64,000 nt of DNA from Clostridium sp. JN-9 (GCF_004103695.1 NZ_CP035280.1:1302001-1366000); one strand, 5' to 3'; numbered from the stretch's first letter, positions 39,845 through 49,425 are shown. Made by a program: numbers and translations. The notes: generated from the letters alone by a model not told the origin.

Positions 39845-41662
39845 ATGAAAGAACAAAAAAAACCACCAAAGTCCATAGTAGTTTACTATGTGGCGGTGCT
39901 TATAATTACATTGATGCTTAACTCTGTAATAGTTCCATGGTTTACAAATCAAGAGGTTACACAAGTGGACTATGGAACATTTTTGTCTAAAGTTGATAAG
40001 AAAGAAGTAAGCAAAGTTGATGTTCAGGACAACCAAATAAGGTTTGAGGCAAAGGACAGCAGTGGTAAAGATGCCATATATGTTACTGGAGCCATGAATG
40101 ATCCTGATTTGGTAAACAGACTTAAAAATTCGGGAGCACAGTATTCCAAAACTATACCTAAGGAAAATTCCCCATTGGTTAATTTTATTTTTAACTGGGT
40201 TCTTCCAATATTCCTATTTGTTGGAATAGGACAATTATTTGCCGGAAGAATAGGAAAGAAAATGAATGGAAATAACTTTATGTCTTTTGGTAAGGCCAAT
40301 GCAAAAGTATATGTAGAGAATCAGACAGGAGTAACTTTTGCAGATGTGGCAGGTCAAGATGAGGCTAAAGATGCTCTAACTGAGATAATTGATTTTCTTC
40401 ATAATCCTATGAAGTACTCAGAAATTGGAGCAAAGCTGCCAAAGGGTGCTCTGCTTGTTGGACCTCCAGGAACAGGTAAAACTCTTCTGGCAAGGGCAGT
40501 AGCAGGAGAAGCAAAGGTTCCTTTTTTCTCGATTTCAGGTTCAGAATTTGTTGAAATGTTTGTTGGAATGGGTGCAGCAAAGGTTAGGGACTTATTCAAG
40601 GAAGCAGCTGCTAAGGCACCATGTATAGTGTTTATAGATGAAATTGATACAATTGGTAAAAAACGTGATAGTGGTGGTATAGGAGGCAACGATGAACGTG
40701 AGCAGACGCTAAACCAGCTGCTTACTGAAATGGACGGATTTGATGGAACTAAAGGTGTTGTTATTCTTGCAGCAACAAACAGACCAGACACCTTGGATAA
40801 AGCATTATTAAGACCAGGACGTTTTGACAGAAGAATTCCTGTTGAGCTTCCTGATTTAAAAGGACGTGAAGCCATATTAAAGGTCCATGCTAAAAAAGTT
40901 AAAATGGAACCTGATATAGACTTTAATGCTATAGCAAGATCAACATCAGGTGCTTCAGGTGCAGAGCTTGCCAACATGATAAATGAAGGTGCGCTAAGTG
41001 CAGTTAGAAATGGTCGTGCCCTTGTAAATCAAACAGATTTAGAGGAAAGCGTTGAAGTTATAATTGCAGGATATCAGCGTAAGGGTGCTGTTATTTCACA
41101 AAGGGAAAAAGAAATTATTTCATATCATGAAATAGGACATGCTATGGTTGCAGCAAAACAGACCAATTCGGCCCCAGTGCATAAAATTACAATTATACCA
41201 AGAACATCAGGAGCACTAGGTTATACCATGCAGGTGGAAGAAAGTGAACATGTACTCATGACAAAAGAAGAGGCATTTAATAAAATTACCACATTTACAG
41301 GTGGTCGTGCAGCTGAGGAACTTATTTTTGGGAACTTTACATCAGGTGCTTCCAATGATATTGAACAGGCTACAAAATTTGCCAGAGCCATGGTAACCCG
41401 ACTTGGAATGAGTAAAAGCTTTGATATGATGGCATTGGAAACTGTAAATAATCCATATCTGGGCGGTGATACTTCACTTATGTGTTCAGCTGAAACTGCA
41501 TCTAAAATTGATACTGAGGTACTTGAAATAATCAGAAAAGCCCATGAAAAAGCTATGAATATCCTAAAAGATAATATTGGTAAACTACATGAACTGGCAC
41601 ATTATCTTATGGAAAAAGAAACTATAACAGGTGAAGAATTTATGGAGATTCTTTCTAAATAA
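39845..41662 (+). CDS. ftsH: ATP-dependent zinc metalloprotease FtsH
   Basis: 605 aa. Two membrane helices (about 11-31 and 111-131) flank an external FtsH_ext domain. The AAA domain has Walker A GPPGTGKT (206-213), Walker B VFIDEID (262-268) and the RPGRFDRR arginine finger. The protease motif is HEIGH (428-432), where HEAGH is usual; the zinc ligands are kept. It degrades membrane and short-lived proteins as a hexamer. It sits away from the usual tilS-hpt neighbours, so it may be a second FtsH. Confidence 0.94.
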   Translation: MKEQKKPPKSIVVYYVAVLIITLMLNSVIVPWFTNQEVTQVDYGTFLSKVDKKEVSKVDVQDNQIRFEAKDSSGKDAIYVTGAMNDPDLVNRLKNSGAQYSKTIPKENSPLVNFIFNWVLPIFLFVGIGQLFAGRIGKKMNGNNFMSFGKANAKVYVENQTGVTFADVAGQDEAKDALTEIIDFLHNPMKYSEIGAKLPKGALLVGPPGTGKTLLARAVAGEAKVPFFSISGSEFVEMFVGMGAAKVRDLFKEAAAKAPCIVFIDEIDTIGKKRDSGGIGGNDEREQTLNQLLTEMDGFDGTKGVVILAATNRPDTLDKALLRPGRFDRRIPVELPDLKGREAILKVHAKKVKMEPDIDFNAIARSTSGASGAELANMINEGALSAVRNGRALVNQTDLEESVEVIIAGYQRKGAVISQREKEIISYHEIGHAMVAAKQTNSAPVHKITIIPRTSGALGYTMQVEESEHVLMTKEEAFNKITTFTGGRAAEELIFGNFTSGASNDIEQATKFARAMVTRLGMSKSFDMMALETVNNPYLGGDTSLMCSAETASKIDTEVLEIIRKAHEKAMNILKDNIGKLHELAHYLMEKETITGEEFMEILSK

Positions 41663-41695
41663 ATATATATAATTTTATGATGGAAGGTGAATATA

Positions 41696-42265
41696 TTGGA
41701 GGTTATAGAAGCAATTAAAACCAGAAGATCTATAGGTAAAGTTAAGGATGTAGAGGTGCCAAAGGAATTAATTAAAGACATAATTCAGGCTGGAACCTGG
41801 GCACCTAACAGATATCTTACTGAACCCTGGAGATTCTTTGTTATAAGTGGTGATGGGAGAGAGAAGCTTTCAAAGGTTCTGGAGGAAATAGCCATTCAGT
41901 CTATAGGGGATCCAGACAGTGAAGAAGGTAAGAAAAAACTTCAGAAGGAAAGGAATAAACCTTTTAGGGCTCCTGTTATAATTGCAGTGGCAGCAGAGGT
42001 TACTGAGAATGAAAAGGTAATAAGACTTGAAGAGCTTGGAGCTGTTTATGCAGCTGTTGAAAATATGCTGCTTGCAGCTCACGGAATGGGCCTGGCAGCC
42101 TACTGGAAGACTGGGAAAGCCTGCTACTCACCTAAAATGAAGGAGTTTTTTGGGCTGAAGGATAAAGATGAAGTATTAGCATTTGTATATCTTGGATACG
42201 CTGATATGGATAAAAAGCCCCCTCACAAAACACCTGCTGATGAATTGACTAAGTGGATAGAATAG
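41696..42265 (+). CDS. Nitroreductase-family FMN oxidoreductase
   Basis: 189 aa, one nitroreductase domain with the N-terminal TRRSIGK FMN contact, APNRYLTEPWRF, and the late GLAAYWKTG segment. Typical substrates are quinones, nitro compounds and flavins, using NAD(P)H; the real one is unknown. TTG 41696 is chosen because GGAAGG lies eight bases upstream; the GTG at 41687 touches that site. It lies 33 bases after ftsH and is probably cotranscribed. Confidence 0.88.
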   Translation: MEVIEAIKTRRSIGKVKDVEVPKELIKDIIQAGTWAPNRYLTEPWRFFVISGDGREKLSKVLEEIAIQSIGDPDSEEGKKKLQKERNKPFRAPVIIAVAAEVTENEKVIRLEELGAVYAAVENMLLAAHGMGLAAYWKTGKACYSPKMKEFFGLKDKDEVLAFVYLGYADMDKKPPHKTPADELTKWIE

Positions 42266-42269
42266 AAGA

Positions 42270-42310
42270 AACTGGAGTGATATTATTATTAGTATCGCTC
42301 CAGTTTTTTT
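42270..42310 (+). terminator. Terminator after ftsH-nitroreductase
   Basis: ACTGGAGTGATA / TATCGCTCCAGT, 12 pairs with one G-U, followed by TTTTTTT. Confidence 0.85.
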
Positions 42311-42426
42311 ATATATATTTTTTAATAATTATTCAAAAATTATGTTAAAAAATAAAGGAATAAATATAATGAGAACTGCGAAATATAATTGTGTGTCACA
42401 TTTATTTTATTAAAGGAGTGGTTGTA

Positions 42427-42942
42427 TTGGACGAAAAAAATAAAAAGGTTCTGGAAAGCATATATACAAAAAGTAATGATGTAGAGATAGGTGAGGAACT
42501 GGGCAGCCTTAAAGTTCAGCTTAATGAAATGGAGAACACATTGAATCAGCTTAAATCAACTGCATTATCTTCAAATCAGAGCCAGGGCATGCAAAACCAG
42601 CAGGCACAGCAAAATCAGCAGGGGCAGCAAAGCCAGCAGACAGCAAACCAGCTTTTGCAGCAGATAGATAATTTTAGGAAGCAGGCCCAGCAGCAGCAGC
42701 AGCAATCCCAGCAGCAGCTGCAGCAATCTGTTCAGCATGCACTTAATTCATTAAATCAGGCTAACCAGCAGATTTTATCAAATCAGGTTCTTAACCAAAT
42801 GAACCAGATAATAGATCAGGCTCAGCATCAATTAACTCAAATGGGTCAGCAAGGGCAAATGAATCAGCAATATGGTCAGTTTGGACAAATGGATCAGCAG
42901 GGACAACAGAATATGGGGCAAAATAAACAAATAAAGCAGTAA
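42427..42942 (+). CDS. Glutamine-rich low-complexity protein
   Basis: 171 aa. A charged, probably helical N-terminus (about 1-48, with leucine heptads) is followed by a tract from about residue 50 to the end in which over 50 of about 120 residues are Gln, with Asn, Met, Gly and Ser making up most of the rest. It includes a run of six Gln. No signal peptide and no family recognised. TTG 42427 has AAGGAG nine bases upstream. The composition is that of prion-like or coiled-coil scaffolds. Confidence 0.75.
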   Translation: MDEKNKKVLESIYTKSNDVEIGEELGSLKVQLNEMENTLNQLKSTALSSNQSQGMQNQQAQQNQQGQQSQQTANQLLQQIDNFRKQAQQQQQQSQQQLQQSVQHALNSLNQANQQILSNQVLNQMNQIIDQAQHQLTQMGQQGQMNQQYGQFGQMDQQGQQNMGQNKQIKQ

Positions 42943-43019
42943 AATTAGAGGTGAGCAGCTATAATCTGCTTACCTTTAAAAGATTTAGAGATAAATTAAA
43001 AATTTTATGCTTTTATGAT

Positions 43020-43048
43020 TTGCTTTACTTGAAAAATAGTAGTATACT
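43020..43048 (+). promoter_or_regulatory. Promoter of the second cold-shock gene
   Basis: TTGCTT (43020-43025), 17 bases, TATACT (43043-43048). It leaves an untranslated leader of about 140 nt, as is usual for cold-shock mRNAs whose leader folding controls translation. Confidence 0.6.
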
Positions 43049-43194
43049 TAATTAATGCTTAAATAAATCGTAAATAATTTAAACAAATATATTTTAATTA
43101 GTTCTTTATTAAAATAATGTTCTGATTTCGAAATTTTATTGCTGAATTATTACAATGAGTTTAAGAAAAAAAAGATTTTGGAGGTACACAATTA

Positions 43195-43395
43195 ATGAAT
43201 GGTACAGTAAAATGGTTCAATGCTCAAAAAGGATACGGATTTATCACAGGTGAGGATGGAAATGATGTGTTCGCACATTATTCACAAATAAAGTTAGAAG
43301 GTTATAAATCACTTGAAGAAGGCCAGAAGGTTTCTTATGAAGTAGTTAATGGACCAAAAGGACCACAGGCAGAAAATATTACTGCTGTAAAATAA
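43195..43395 (+). CDS. Cold-shock protein CspA type
   Basis: 66 aa, canonical cold-shock domain [17 protein letters not shown] with RNP1 KGYGFI and RNP2 VFAHY. It acts as an RNA chaperone. TTTGGAGG precedes the ATG. It is the more typical of the two cold-shock proteins here and has a long leader. Confidence 0.95.
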   Translation: MNGTVKWFNAQKGYGFITGEDGNDVFAHYSQIKLEGYKSLEEGQKVSYEVVNGPKGPQAENITAVK

Positions 43396-43405
43396 GAAAA
43401 ACATT

Positions 43406-43440
43406 TACCCCTTAAATAATGAATTATTTAAGGGGTATTT
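43406..43440 (+). terminator. Terminator after the cold-shock gene
   Basis: TACCCCTTAAATAAT and ATTATTTAAGGGGTA form a near-perfect stem (43406-43437), followed by a T-rich tract. Confidence 0.82.
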
Positions 43441-43521
43441 ATTTGCTTAAAATTAGAATAATAAGAAGTTAAGAAGATAACTATATATCTATATGTCCTC
43501 ATGTTTTATATCAGAATTTAT

Positions 43522-44433
43522 TTACGATTCTTTGCAGCCACTTTTGTTTGAATATTTACATGTTTTACAGTGATTTGTACAGGATTCAAGATGAATCATT
43601 ACCTCTGTATCCTTAAATGAATTTTGAAGATTAATTTCTATTTCATCACATATATCATGAGCTGCTTTCACAGACATATTCTCAGGCACAACCAGATGTA
43701 AATCAATATAATATGTACTGCCTGATTTTCTTGTTCTAAGGTCATGAAAGTCGCAGTATACACTGTTGTACTTAGCTATTACATGCTCTATAACATTTAT
43801 ATCCTCATCTGAAAGTTTAACATCCAATAAAGGATTAAAGGCTGATTTTAAAAGTTCATAGGATTCCTTTAAAATAAATAAAGCCACTAGTATTGCAACT
43901 ATAGGGTCTAAAATATTAAGCTTTGTTATCCAGATTAAAAGTAGTCCTAGTCCAACGCCTAAAGCTGTGTATACATCAGTTTTAAGGTGAAGAGCATCTG
44001 CTTCAAGAGCTATGGAATCCTCATGCTTAGCTATTTTATATAATTTATTTGAAACCCAAAAATTTATTGCTGCAGAAATGAACATTACTATAAATCCTAT
44101 TGCAAATGACCCAGCTTCTTCACCAGGATGCAAAATTTTCTTAATGGATCCTTCTATTATAAGTATGGCAGCTGCAAAAATTAATAAAGCTTCTATTACT
44201 CCGGAAATATTTTCAACCTTTCCATGGCCATATGGATGATTAGCATCAGCAGGTCTTGAAGAAATCTTTACAGAAAAAAAGGCTATTACTGATGCTGCTA
44301 AATCCATTGTTGAATGAATGGCCTCTGATATTATGCTTACAGAACCTGTGGTTATGCCAACCGCAAATTTCATTAAAAGCAATACTGAATTTGATGCTAT
44401 AGAAAGTCTTGCAACTTTTGTCTTACTGTTCAT
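43522..44433 (-). CDS. Cation diffusion facilitator (CDF) metal exporter
   Basis: 303 aa with six membrane helices. Transport-site residues sit in SEAIHSTMDL (TM2) and EADALHLKTD (TM5). A C-terminal metal-binding domain is followed by an unusual tail SCTNHCKTCKYSNKSGC with five Cys and one His, which may sense or bind metal. It exports divalent cations (Zn, Fe, Mn or Cd) by proton antiport; the exact ion is not readable. ATG 44433 follows GGAGGAGA. Confidence 0.92.
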   Translation of the reverse strand: MNSKTKVARLSIASNSVLLLMKFAVGITTGSVSIISEAIHSTMDLAASVIAFFSVKISSRPADANHPYGHGKVENISGVIEALLIFAAAILIIEGSIKKILHPGEEAGSFAIGFIVMFISAAINFWVSNKLYKIAKHEDSIALEADALHLKTDVYTALGVGLGLLLIWITKLNILDPIVAILVALFILKESYELLKSAFNPLLDVKLSDEDINVIEHVIAKYNSVYCDFHDLRTRKSGSTYYIDLHLVVPENMSVKAAHDICDEIEINLQNSFKDTEVMIHLESCTNHCKTCKYSNKSGCKES

Positions 44434-44512
44434 TGGAATCTCCTCCATAAGATGGTTCTATTATCATTTGATAAAAAATATAATTTTATACACTGTCAAG
44501 CATTTTTGAAAA

Positions 44513-46125
44513 TGTCCCAAAATATTTAAAACATTAGCACCAGTTTTCTGGTGCTTTTTAGTTAGGTTTTACTTCTAAAATAAATAATGAGGCTTTCCTG
44601 GATTTTGGGTATGCTTAATAAGCCTTCTGAGTTTTATACTTAAAAGGAGGAATAGTAATATTATGGCATTTACTTTTATGCTATATTTTCCTGCCTATGT
44701 TTCTGCTTTTTAAGATAACGTTCAAAAGAAGCTTGTTTCCAAGGATGACTCATTGGAGGAATATAACGTTTTTTTGGTTGCCCCGCAGGAGCTGCAAGGT
44801 CAAAGCTTTTTGATGTAAGTTCATGTTCTGGTAATAGATCTAGAGCATATACCTTTTCATCAACACAAAAGAACATTCCACCATCAAAGGCTTGAATTAC
44901 CATACCTGAAGTACCTTTTCGGTAATGTACAGCATATCCATTACAATCCATAGGGAGGTAATAACTTTTCTTGAATTTGATGCAGCTTCCGTTATCAACC
45001 TTCCTACTGGTTAATACGGCAAGTGTTAAATTTATTTTTTCAATATCTAGTTGTTTTTCAAAGACAGATTTGATATTATCAACTGGTAAAGCAAACTGGG
45101 CATTGAATTCTTTTATGTATGAGTTTAAGAATTCATTTGCTTGCTCAATTGTGCTGATACAAGCTAGCCTCATTTCTAAAGGGAGGCGTGATTGTAACGT
45201 CTGAAACATTCTTTCTACGCGCCCTTTAGCTTGGGCAACACTGCTTGTCTTAATTCCTATGCCTAACTGTTTACAGGCATAGCTAAACTGAGTGAAAGTA
45301 TCCTCTTCAACTGAAGGGGACTTTTTCTTTTTGTATTCAAATACAGTACGTCTATCTGTAAATAACATATAAGGGATACCGTGTTCCGTGAGTACCTGGT
45401 GTAACACATGGTAATACCCGTTTAGGGTCTCTTGTGAGTCAAAATAAGCTCCCATAATAGCACCTGTAGCATCATCTACAGCAATGTGTAATTGGGTTTT
45501 ATTCTTACCGAACCAAAGATGCTGTGAAGCATCCATCTGGAGCATCTCACCTATGTAAGCACATCTAGGGCGCCTCGGGTGTGCATCTTCAGCTGCAATA
45601 ATTGCATTCTGAATGTTAGAAACCTCTTTTGGAGATTTGGCTACATTCTTCAATTCCTCTAATTGAGCTTTAACCTTTTTCCTTGTAGCACGCTTAGCCT
45701 TAGGAGACAGGATGAATTCCTGCATAAGGATTGAACGGATGGTGCTAATGGATACTTTGATATGCTCATGCTTCTCTAATAACTCAGAATAGTGGGTGAG
45801 ATTAGCATCAGAGTATTTGGTACGATAAAGGTCAATAATTAATTGTCTTGTCTCATCATCAAGTGTATGGACTGGTTTTCTCCCATGATTACCATGAATA
45901 AAATAAGCCTTTCCCTGTTCCTGATATCCTTTGATCATTCTATTAATATGTCTAATAGAGCAGCTTAGATAAAGGGATGCCCTCTTCTTGTTTCCATTTG
46001 TTTCGACCAATTTCTTTATAGTTGTATATTTATCATTTTCTTTCATAGTTAAATTTACCTTTCTCATTATGTCCACCTCAATTCTCTTGAGGTATCATTA
46101 TACTATATTTTTTGCATTTGGGACA
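44513..46125 (-). mobile_element. IS1202/ISNCY-type insertion sequence (about 1.6 kb)
   Basis: The ends TGTCCCAAA (44513) and TTTGGGACA (ending 46125) are inverted. The element encloses one transposase on the minus strand and a terminator hairpin AGCACCAG/CTGGTGCT (44536-44555). I could not identify a target duplication, so the ends are provisional. Confidence 0.75.
44676..46067 (-). CDS. ISNCY/IS1202-family DDE transposase
   Basis: 463 aa. An N-terminal helix-turn-helix (about 15-55, ASLYLSCSIRHINRMIKGY) is followed by an rve integrase core with Asp in LQMDASQHLWF, Asp in LFTDRRTVFE and Glu in AKGRVERMFQTLQSRL. A C-terminal beta domain follows. ATG 46067 follows GAGGTGG. The frame is intact, single copy in the window. 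Confidence 0.88.
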   Translation of the reverse strand: MRKVNLTMKENDKYTTIKKLVETNGNKKRASLYLSCSIRHINRMIKGYQEQGKAYFIHGNHGRKPVHTLDDETRQLIIDLYRTKYSDANLTHYSELLEKHEHIKVSISTIRSILMQEFILSPKAKRATRKKVKAQLEELKNVAKSPKEVSNIQNAIIAAEDAHPRRPRCAYIGEMLQMDASQHLWFGKNKTQLHIAVDDATGAIMGAYFDSQETLNGYYHVLHQVLTEHGIPYMLFTDRRTVFEYKKKKSPSVEEDTFTQFSYACKQLGIGIKTSSVAQAKGRVERMFQTLQSRLPLEMRLACISTIEQANEFLNSYIKEFNAQFALPVDNIKSVFEKQLDIEKINLTLAVLTSRKVDNGSCIKFKKSYYLPMDCNGYAVHYRKGTSGMVIQAFDGGMFFCVDEKVYALDLLPEHELTSKSFDLAAPAGQPKKRYIPPMSHPWKQASFERYLKKQKHRQENIA

Positions 46126-46196
46126 TAATCATATGTGGTATATTAAGACATTATCATAAATCAATCATAGTAATACCAGATTATTCTATAAAAATA

Positions 46197-46248
46197 TTGA
46201 CTTTATTCAATTAATGCTATAATATATAAATATGTTCAAAATTTGAAC
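46197..46248 (+). promoter_or_regulatory. Promoter and palindromic operator of the phosphocholine operon
   Basis: TTGACT (46197-46202), 15 bases and extended TGCTATAAT (-10 46218-46223). Just downstream lies the 15-bp perfect palindrome GTTCAAAATTTGAAC (46234-46248), covering the expected transcription start. The first operon gene has an N-terminal winged helix that could bind here. The promoter is seen directly; autoregulation is inferred. Confidence 0.7.
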
Positions 46249-46267
46249 GTAGCGGGGAGGAATTTTA

Positions 46268-48133
46268 ATGTACGAAAATGAAATTAAAATTTTGGAGCTT
46301 CTTAACGATAAATTTGATCTAAGCCAAAGGGATTTATCTAAAAGAGCTGGACTATCTCTTGGAAAGGTTAATTATACAATAAAAAGGCTGGTAGAAAGTG
46401 ACTATATTAATGTAGAAAAGGATGATAATAAGATGTCCTATAAATTAACTGAAAAAGGCTTTAAATTTATTGATGCTAATTTAAAGAATGAAAAAACAAA
46501 AAAAATAAAATTACATAGTGAGGATGTTAAGAACATAAATCAGGCTGTTATACTGGCTGCAGGAAGGGCTTCAGACTTTGATAAACCCGTAGGGTTCCTT
46601 GAAATTGATGATATTACATTAATAGAAAGATCTATAAATCTTTTATTTAATGAAAATATAGAAAACATAATTATAGTTACAGGATATAAGCATGAATATT
46701 TTGATGCTCTGGCAAAGGATAGTAGAATAAACATAGTGTACAATGCAAGATATAAATGGACAGGAACCATGTGCTCATTATCCTTGGCAAAGGAATTTAT
46801 TCATGGGGATTTCCTTTTGGTTGAAAATGATCTTGTTTTCGAGGAAAGAACATTAAAGTATCTGGTTGAAAATAGCAGCAGAGACTGTGTACTTATTACA
46901 AATGAGACAGGCTCAGGTGATGAGGCTTTTGTAGAAATAAATAATGGATTTATATATAAAATATCAAAGGATATCCATCAGCTTAACAAAATAGATGGAG
47001 AAATGATTGGATTAAGCAAAATATCCTATGAAGTATTTAAATTAATGCTTGAAGAATTTAAAACAAATAAAAATCCATATTTAAATTATGAGTATTTATT
47101 GATGGATATAGGCAGAAACTACAATATTGGATATACAAAAATAGATGACCTGGTATGGGCTGAAATAGATAATTTAGACCAGTACAATCATGTAAAAAAA
47201 GTGGTTTTACCTAGAATGAAAAGAAAGGAATTAACTGTAAGAGTAGACAAACTAAAACATATTGCCAGTGAAGCCATGTGCATAGATATGGATTCCATTG
47301 AGGATGTAAAACCTATTGGAGGCATGACAAATAAAAATTATAAAATTGTAGTAAAAGGTAAAAATTATGTTTTGAGGATTCCTGGGGCAGGCACAGAGGA
47401 AATGATAAGCAGAAGAAGTGAAAAAATAAATTCCAGACTGGCCTTTGAAAATGGATTTGACAGTGAATTAATATATTTTAATGAAAACACAGGAGTAAAG
47501 ATATCCACATTTATTGAAAAAACAGAAACTTTAAATGGAAGAACAGCTAAAAAAGAAGAAAATATGAAGATGATTGCAGGGATACTTAAAAGACTTCATA
47601 GTTCCTCATTTAAATTCGGCAGTGAATTTGATCCTTTTAAAACAGCTGAAGAATATGAAAAACTCCTACATAAATATAATGGTAAGAACTTTGAAGATTA
47701 TAATGAAGTAAAAGAAAAGGTAATGGCCCTTAAAAAGGTAATGGACTCATTTAATATTAATAAATGTCCATGTCATAACGATACAGTGCCTGAGAACTTT
47801 ATTAAAAGCGGTGAATCAAAGATATTTTTAATTGACTGGGAATACAGCGGCATGAATGATCCAATGTGGGATATAGCAGCTCATTCAATAGAATGCAACT
47901 TCTCAGAGGATGACGAGGAACTATTTCTCAATATATACTTCAATGGGGAAATAGATGAACAGCACAGAATAAGAATATTAATAAATAAAATTATGCAGGA
48001 TTTTATATGGAGTACATGGACAAATATAAAGGAAGCCAAGGGCGATGATTTCGGCTCTTATGGCATTGACAGATATAACAGAGCTAAAGTAAATTTAGAG
48101 AAGTTAAATAAAAAACTTAAGGAGTTGAAATAA
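46268..48133 (+). CDS. Fusion of winged-helix regulator, LicC-like nucleotidyltransferase and LicA choline kinase
   Basis: 621 aa in three parts. Residues about 1-80 are a winged helix-turn-helix (DLSQRDLSKRAGLSLGKVNYTIKRL). About 90-320 are a nucleotidyltransferase domain (QAVILAAGRASDF), in which the usual GxGTRL is altered. About 330-621 are a choline/aminoglycoside kinase domain with the Brenner motif CHNDTVPENF and FLIDWEYSGMNDP. The kinase would make phosphocholine. A separate canonical LicC is encoded three genes later, so the fused transferase domain may be sensory or act on another substrate. Confidence 0.87.
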   Translation: MYENEIKILELLNDKFDLSQRDLSKRAGLSLGKVNYTIKRLVESDYINVEKDDNKMSYKLTEKGFKFIDANLKNEKTKKIKLHSEDVKNINQAVILAAGRASDFDKPVGFLEIDDITLIERSINLLFNENIENIIIVTGYKHEYFDALAKDSRINIVYNARYKWTGTMCSLSLAKEFIHGDFLLVENDLVFEERTLKYLVENSSRDCVLITNETGSGDEAFVEINNGFIYKISKDIHQLNKIDGEMIGLSKISYEVFKLMLEEFKTNKNPYLNYEYLLMDIGRNYNIGYTKIDDLVWAEIDNLDQYNHVKKVVLPRMKRKELTVRVDKLKHIASEAMCIDMDSIEDVKPIGGMTNKNYKIVVKGKNYVLRIPGAGTEEMISRRSEKINSRLAFENGFDSELIYFNENTGVKISTFIEKTETLNGRTAKKEENMKMIAGILKRLHSSSFKFGSEFDPFKTAEEYEKLLHKYNGKNFEDYNEVKEKVMALKKVMDSFNINKCPCHNDTVPENFIKSGESKIFLIDWEYSGMNDPMWDIAAHSIECNFSEDDEELFLNIYFNGEIDEQHRIRILINKIMQDFIWSTWTNIKEAKGDDFGSYGIDRYNRAKVNLEKLNKKLKELK

Positions 48134-48134
48134 T

Positions 48135-49130
48135 TTGGAAAGAATAGCTGATTTAACATTGAAAAGGGACCTTACTTATGCAAAAAAGGGTATAGGACAT
48201 TCATTAATATCAGGAATTACATGGGGCATGGATGCTGTGCTTTTAGCATATATAATGACCCAGTATCCATTTAATGACCCAGGAGTTTCAATTATAGTGG
48301 CACCACTGGTAGGAGCATGCATTCACACAGGTTTATCAGCATTATTTACATTGATTTATAATATTTATTCAGGAAAATTAAAAGAGTTTACAAGGTGTTT
48401 ATTCAGCAAAATGGGAGTTCTGATTATTCTATCTGCAATATGCAGCGGCCCATTAGCTATGTCAGGGTATCTGCTTGGCATAAATATGGCAGGGTCTTCC
48501 TATGCAGCAGTTATTACATCAACTTATCCAGCCATTGGAGCTGTGCTGGCAGTTATATTTTTAAAAGAAAAAATGAACCCAAGGGTATGGGCAGGAGTAA
48601 TTCTCTGTGTATTAGGTGCTGTAATTACAGGATATGTGGCTCCATCAGGCAATGTTTCTCCAAATTTTTATCTTGGAATAATCTTATCAATTGTTGCAGC
48701 TGTAGGCTGGGGGCTTGAAGGTGTATTTGGAGCCTATGCCATGGATGTAGTTGATCCTGAAATAGCAATTTCGGTAAGACAGTCTGCTTCATTTATTATG
48801 TATTTGATATTCGTGCTTCCATTCATTGGAGGTTTCGGCATGTTCTTTAAGGCATTTACAGCTCCAAGTATAATTATATTTGCCATAACAGGAGTAATAT
48901 GCGGGGTATCATATATCACCTGGTACCTAGGCTTAAGCATGACTGGTGTTGGAAGAGCTATGGCTTTAAACATTACTTATTCAATATGGGCAATTATCTT
49001 TGATGGAATATTACATGGTTTCCATTTCTCCACAAATTTAATAATAGGATGTTTAATAATAGTATTTGGTGCAATTCTTGTTTCAGGAAATCCAAAAGAA
49101 ATGTTATCATTAAGAAAAGTGGAGGCGTAG
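48135..49130 (+). CDS. licB: LicB-like choline transporter (EamA/DMT family)
   Basis: 331 aa with ten hydrophobic helices in two EamA repeats. It starts at TTG 48135, two bases after the kinase gene stop, with GGAG inside that gene's end, so the two are translationally coupled. In Haemophilus and pneumococcus LicB brings choline in for surface decoration; the same role fits here. Confidence 0.88.
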   Translation: MERIADLTLKRDLTYAKKGIGHSLISGITWGMDAVLLAYIMTQYPFNDPGVSIIVAPLVGACIHTGLSALFTLIYNIYSGKLKEFTRCLFSKMGVLIILSAICSGPLAMSGYLLGINMAGSSYAAVITSTYPAIGAVLAVIFLKEKMNPRVWAGVILCVLGAVITGYVAPSGNVSPNFYLGIILSIVAAVGWGLEGVFGAYAMDVVDPEIAISVRQSASFIMYLIFVLPFIGGFGMFFKAFTAPSIIIFAITGVICGVSYITWYLGLSMTGVGRAMALNITYSIWAIIFDGILHGFHFSTNLIIGCLIIVFGAILVSGNPKEMLSLRKVEA

Positions 49131-49134
49131 GGTT

Positions 49135-49425
49135 ATGAAAATGAAGCTGCCTATGAGATTTAGAATACTTCAGCTTATATGCAATGGAGATCAGGGTAAA
49201 AACACCATTGATAGTAAAAAGATAAAGGAAATTATTTTTAAAGAATATGGCAATGAAAGACAATGCAAAGATAAAACAATTAAAAACCACCTTTTGGCAT
49301 TAAAAGCTGTAGGATTAATAGAAGAAATAAGTGTAACTATAGAAAATGGCAAATTTGTGTCACAGTATGCAGCCACAGGAGAGGGTTTAAAGAGGTTAAA
49401 TTTAATACCTAAATATGCAAAATAG
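49135..49425 (+). CDS. Winged-helix DNA-binding protein in the lic operon
   Basis: 96 aa. Predicted helices around KNTIDSKKIKEIIFKEYG and CKDKTIKNHLLALKAVGLIEE, then a beta wing, suggest a small winged-helix regulator. It starts four bases after licB, so it is part of the operon. No named family is recognised. It may replace or help the fused regulator domain in controlling the operon. Confidence 0.7.
   Translation: MKMKLPMRFRILQLICNGDQGKNTIDSKKIKEIIFKEYGNERQCKDKTIKNHLLALKAVGLIEEISVTIENGKFVSQYAATGEGLKRLNLIPKYAK

Noticed and set aside
44460-46160. Target-site duplication around the IS1202/ISNCY-type element
   Set aside because: Sequences outside the TGTCCCAAA ends (…TTTTGAAAA and TAATCATATG…) do not match, so none is claimed.
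48395-48718. A 107-codon plus-strand frame inside licB
   Set aside because: It is an out-of-frame shadow of the transporter with no start site of its own.
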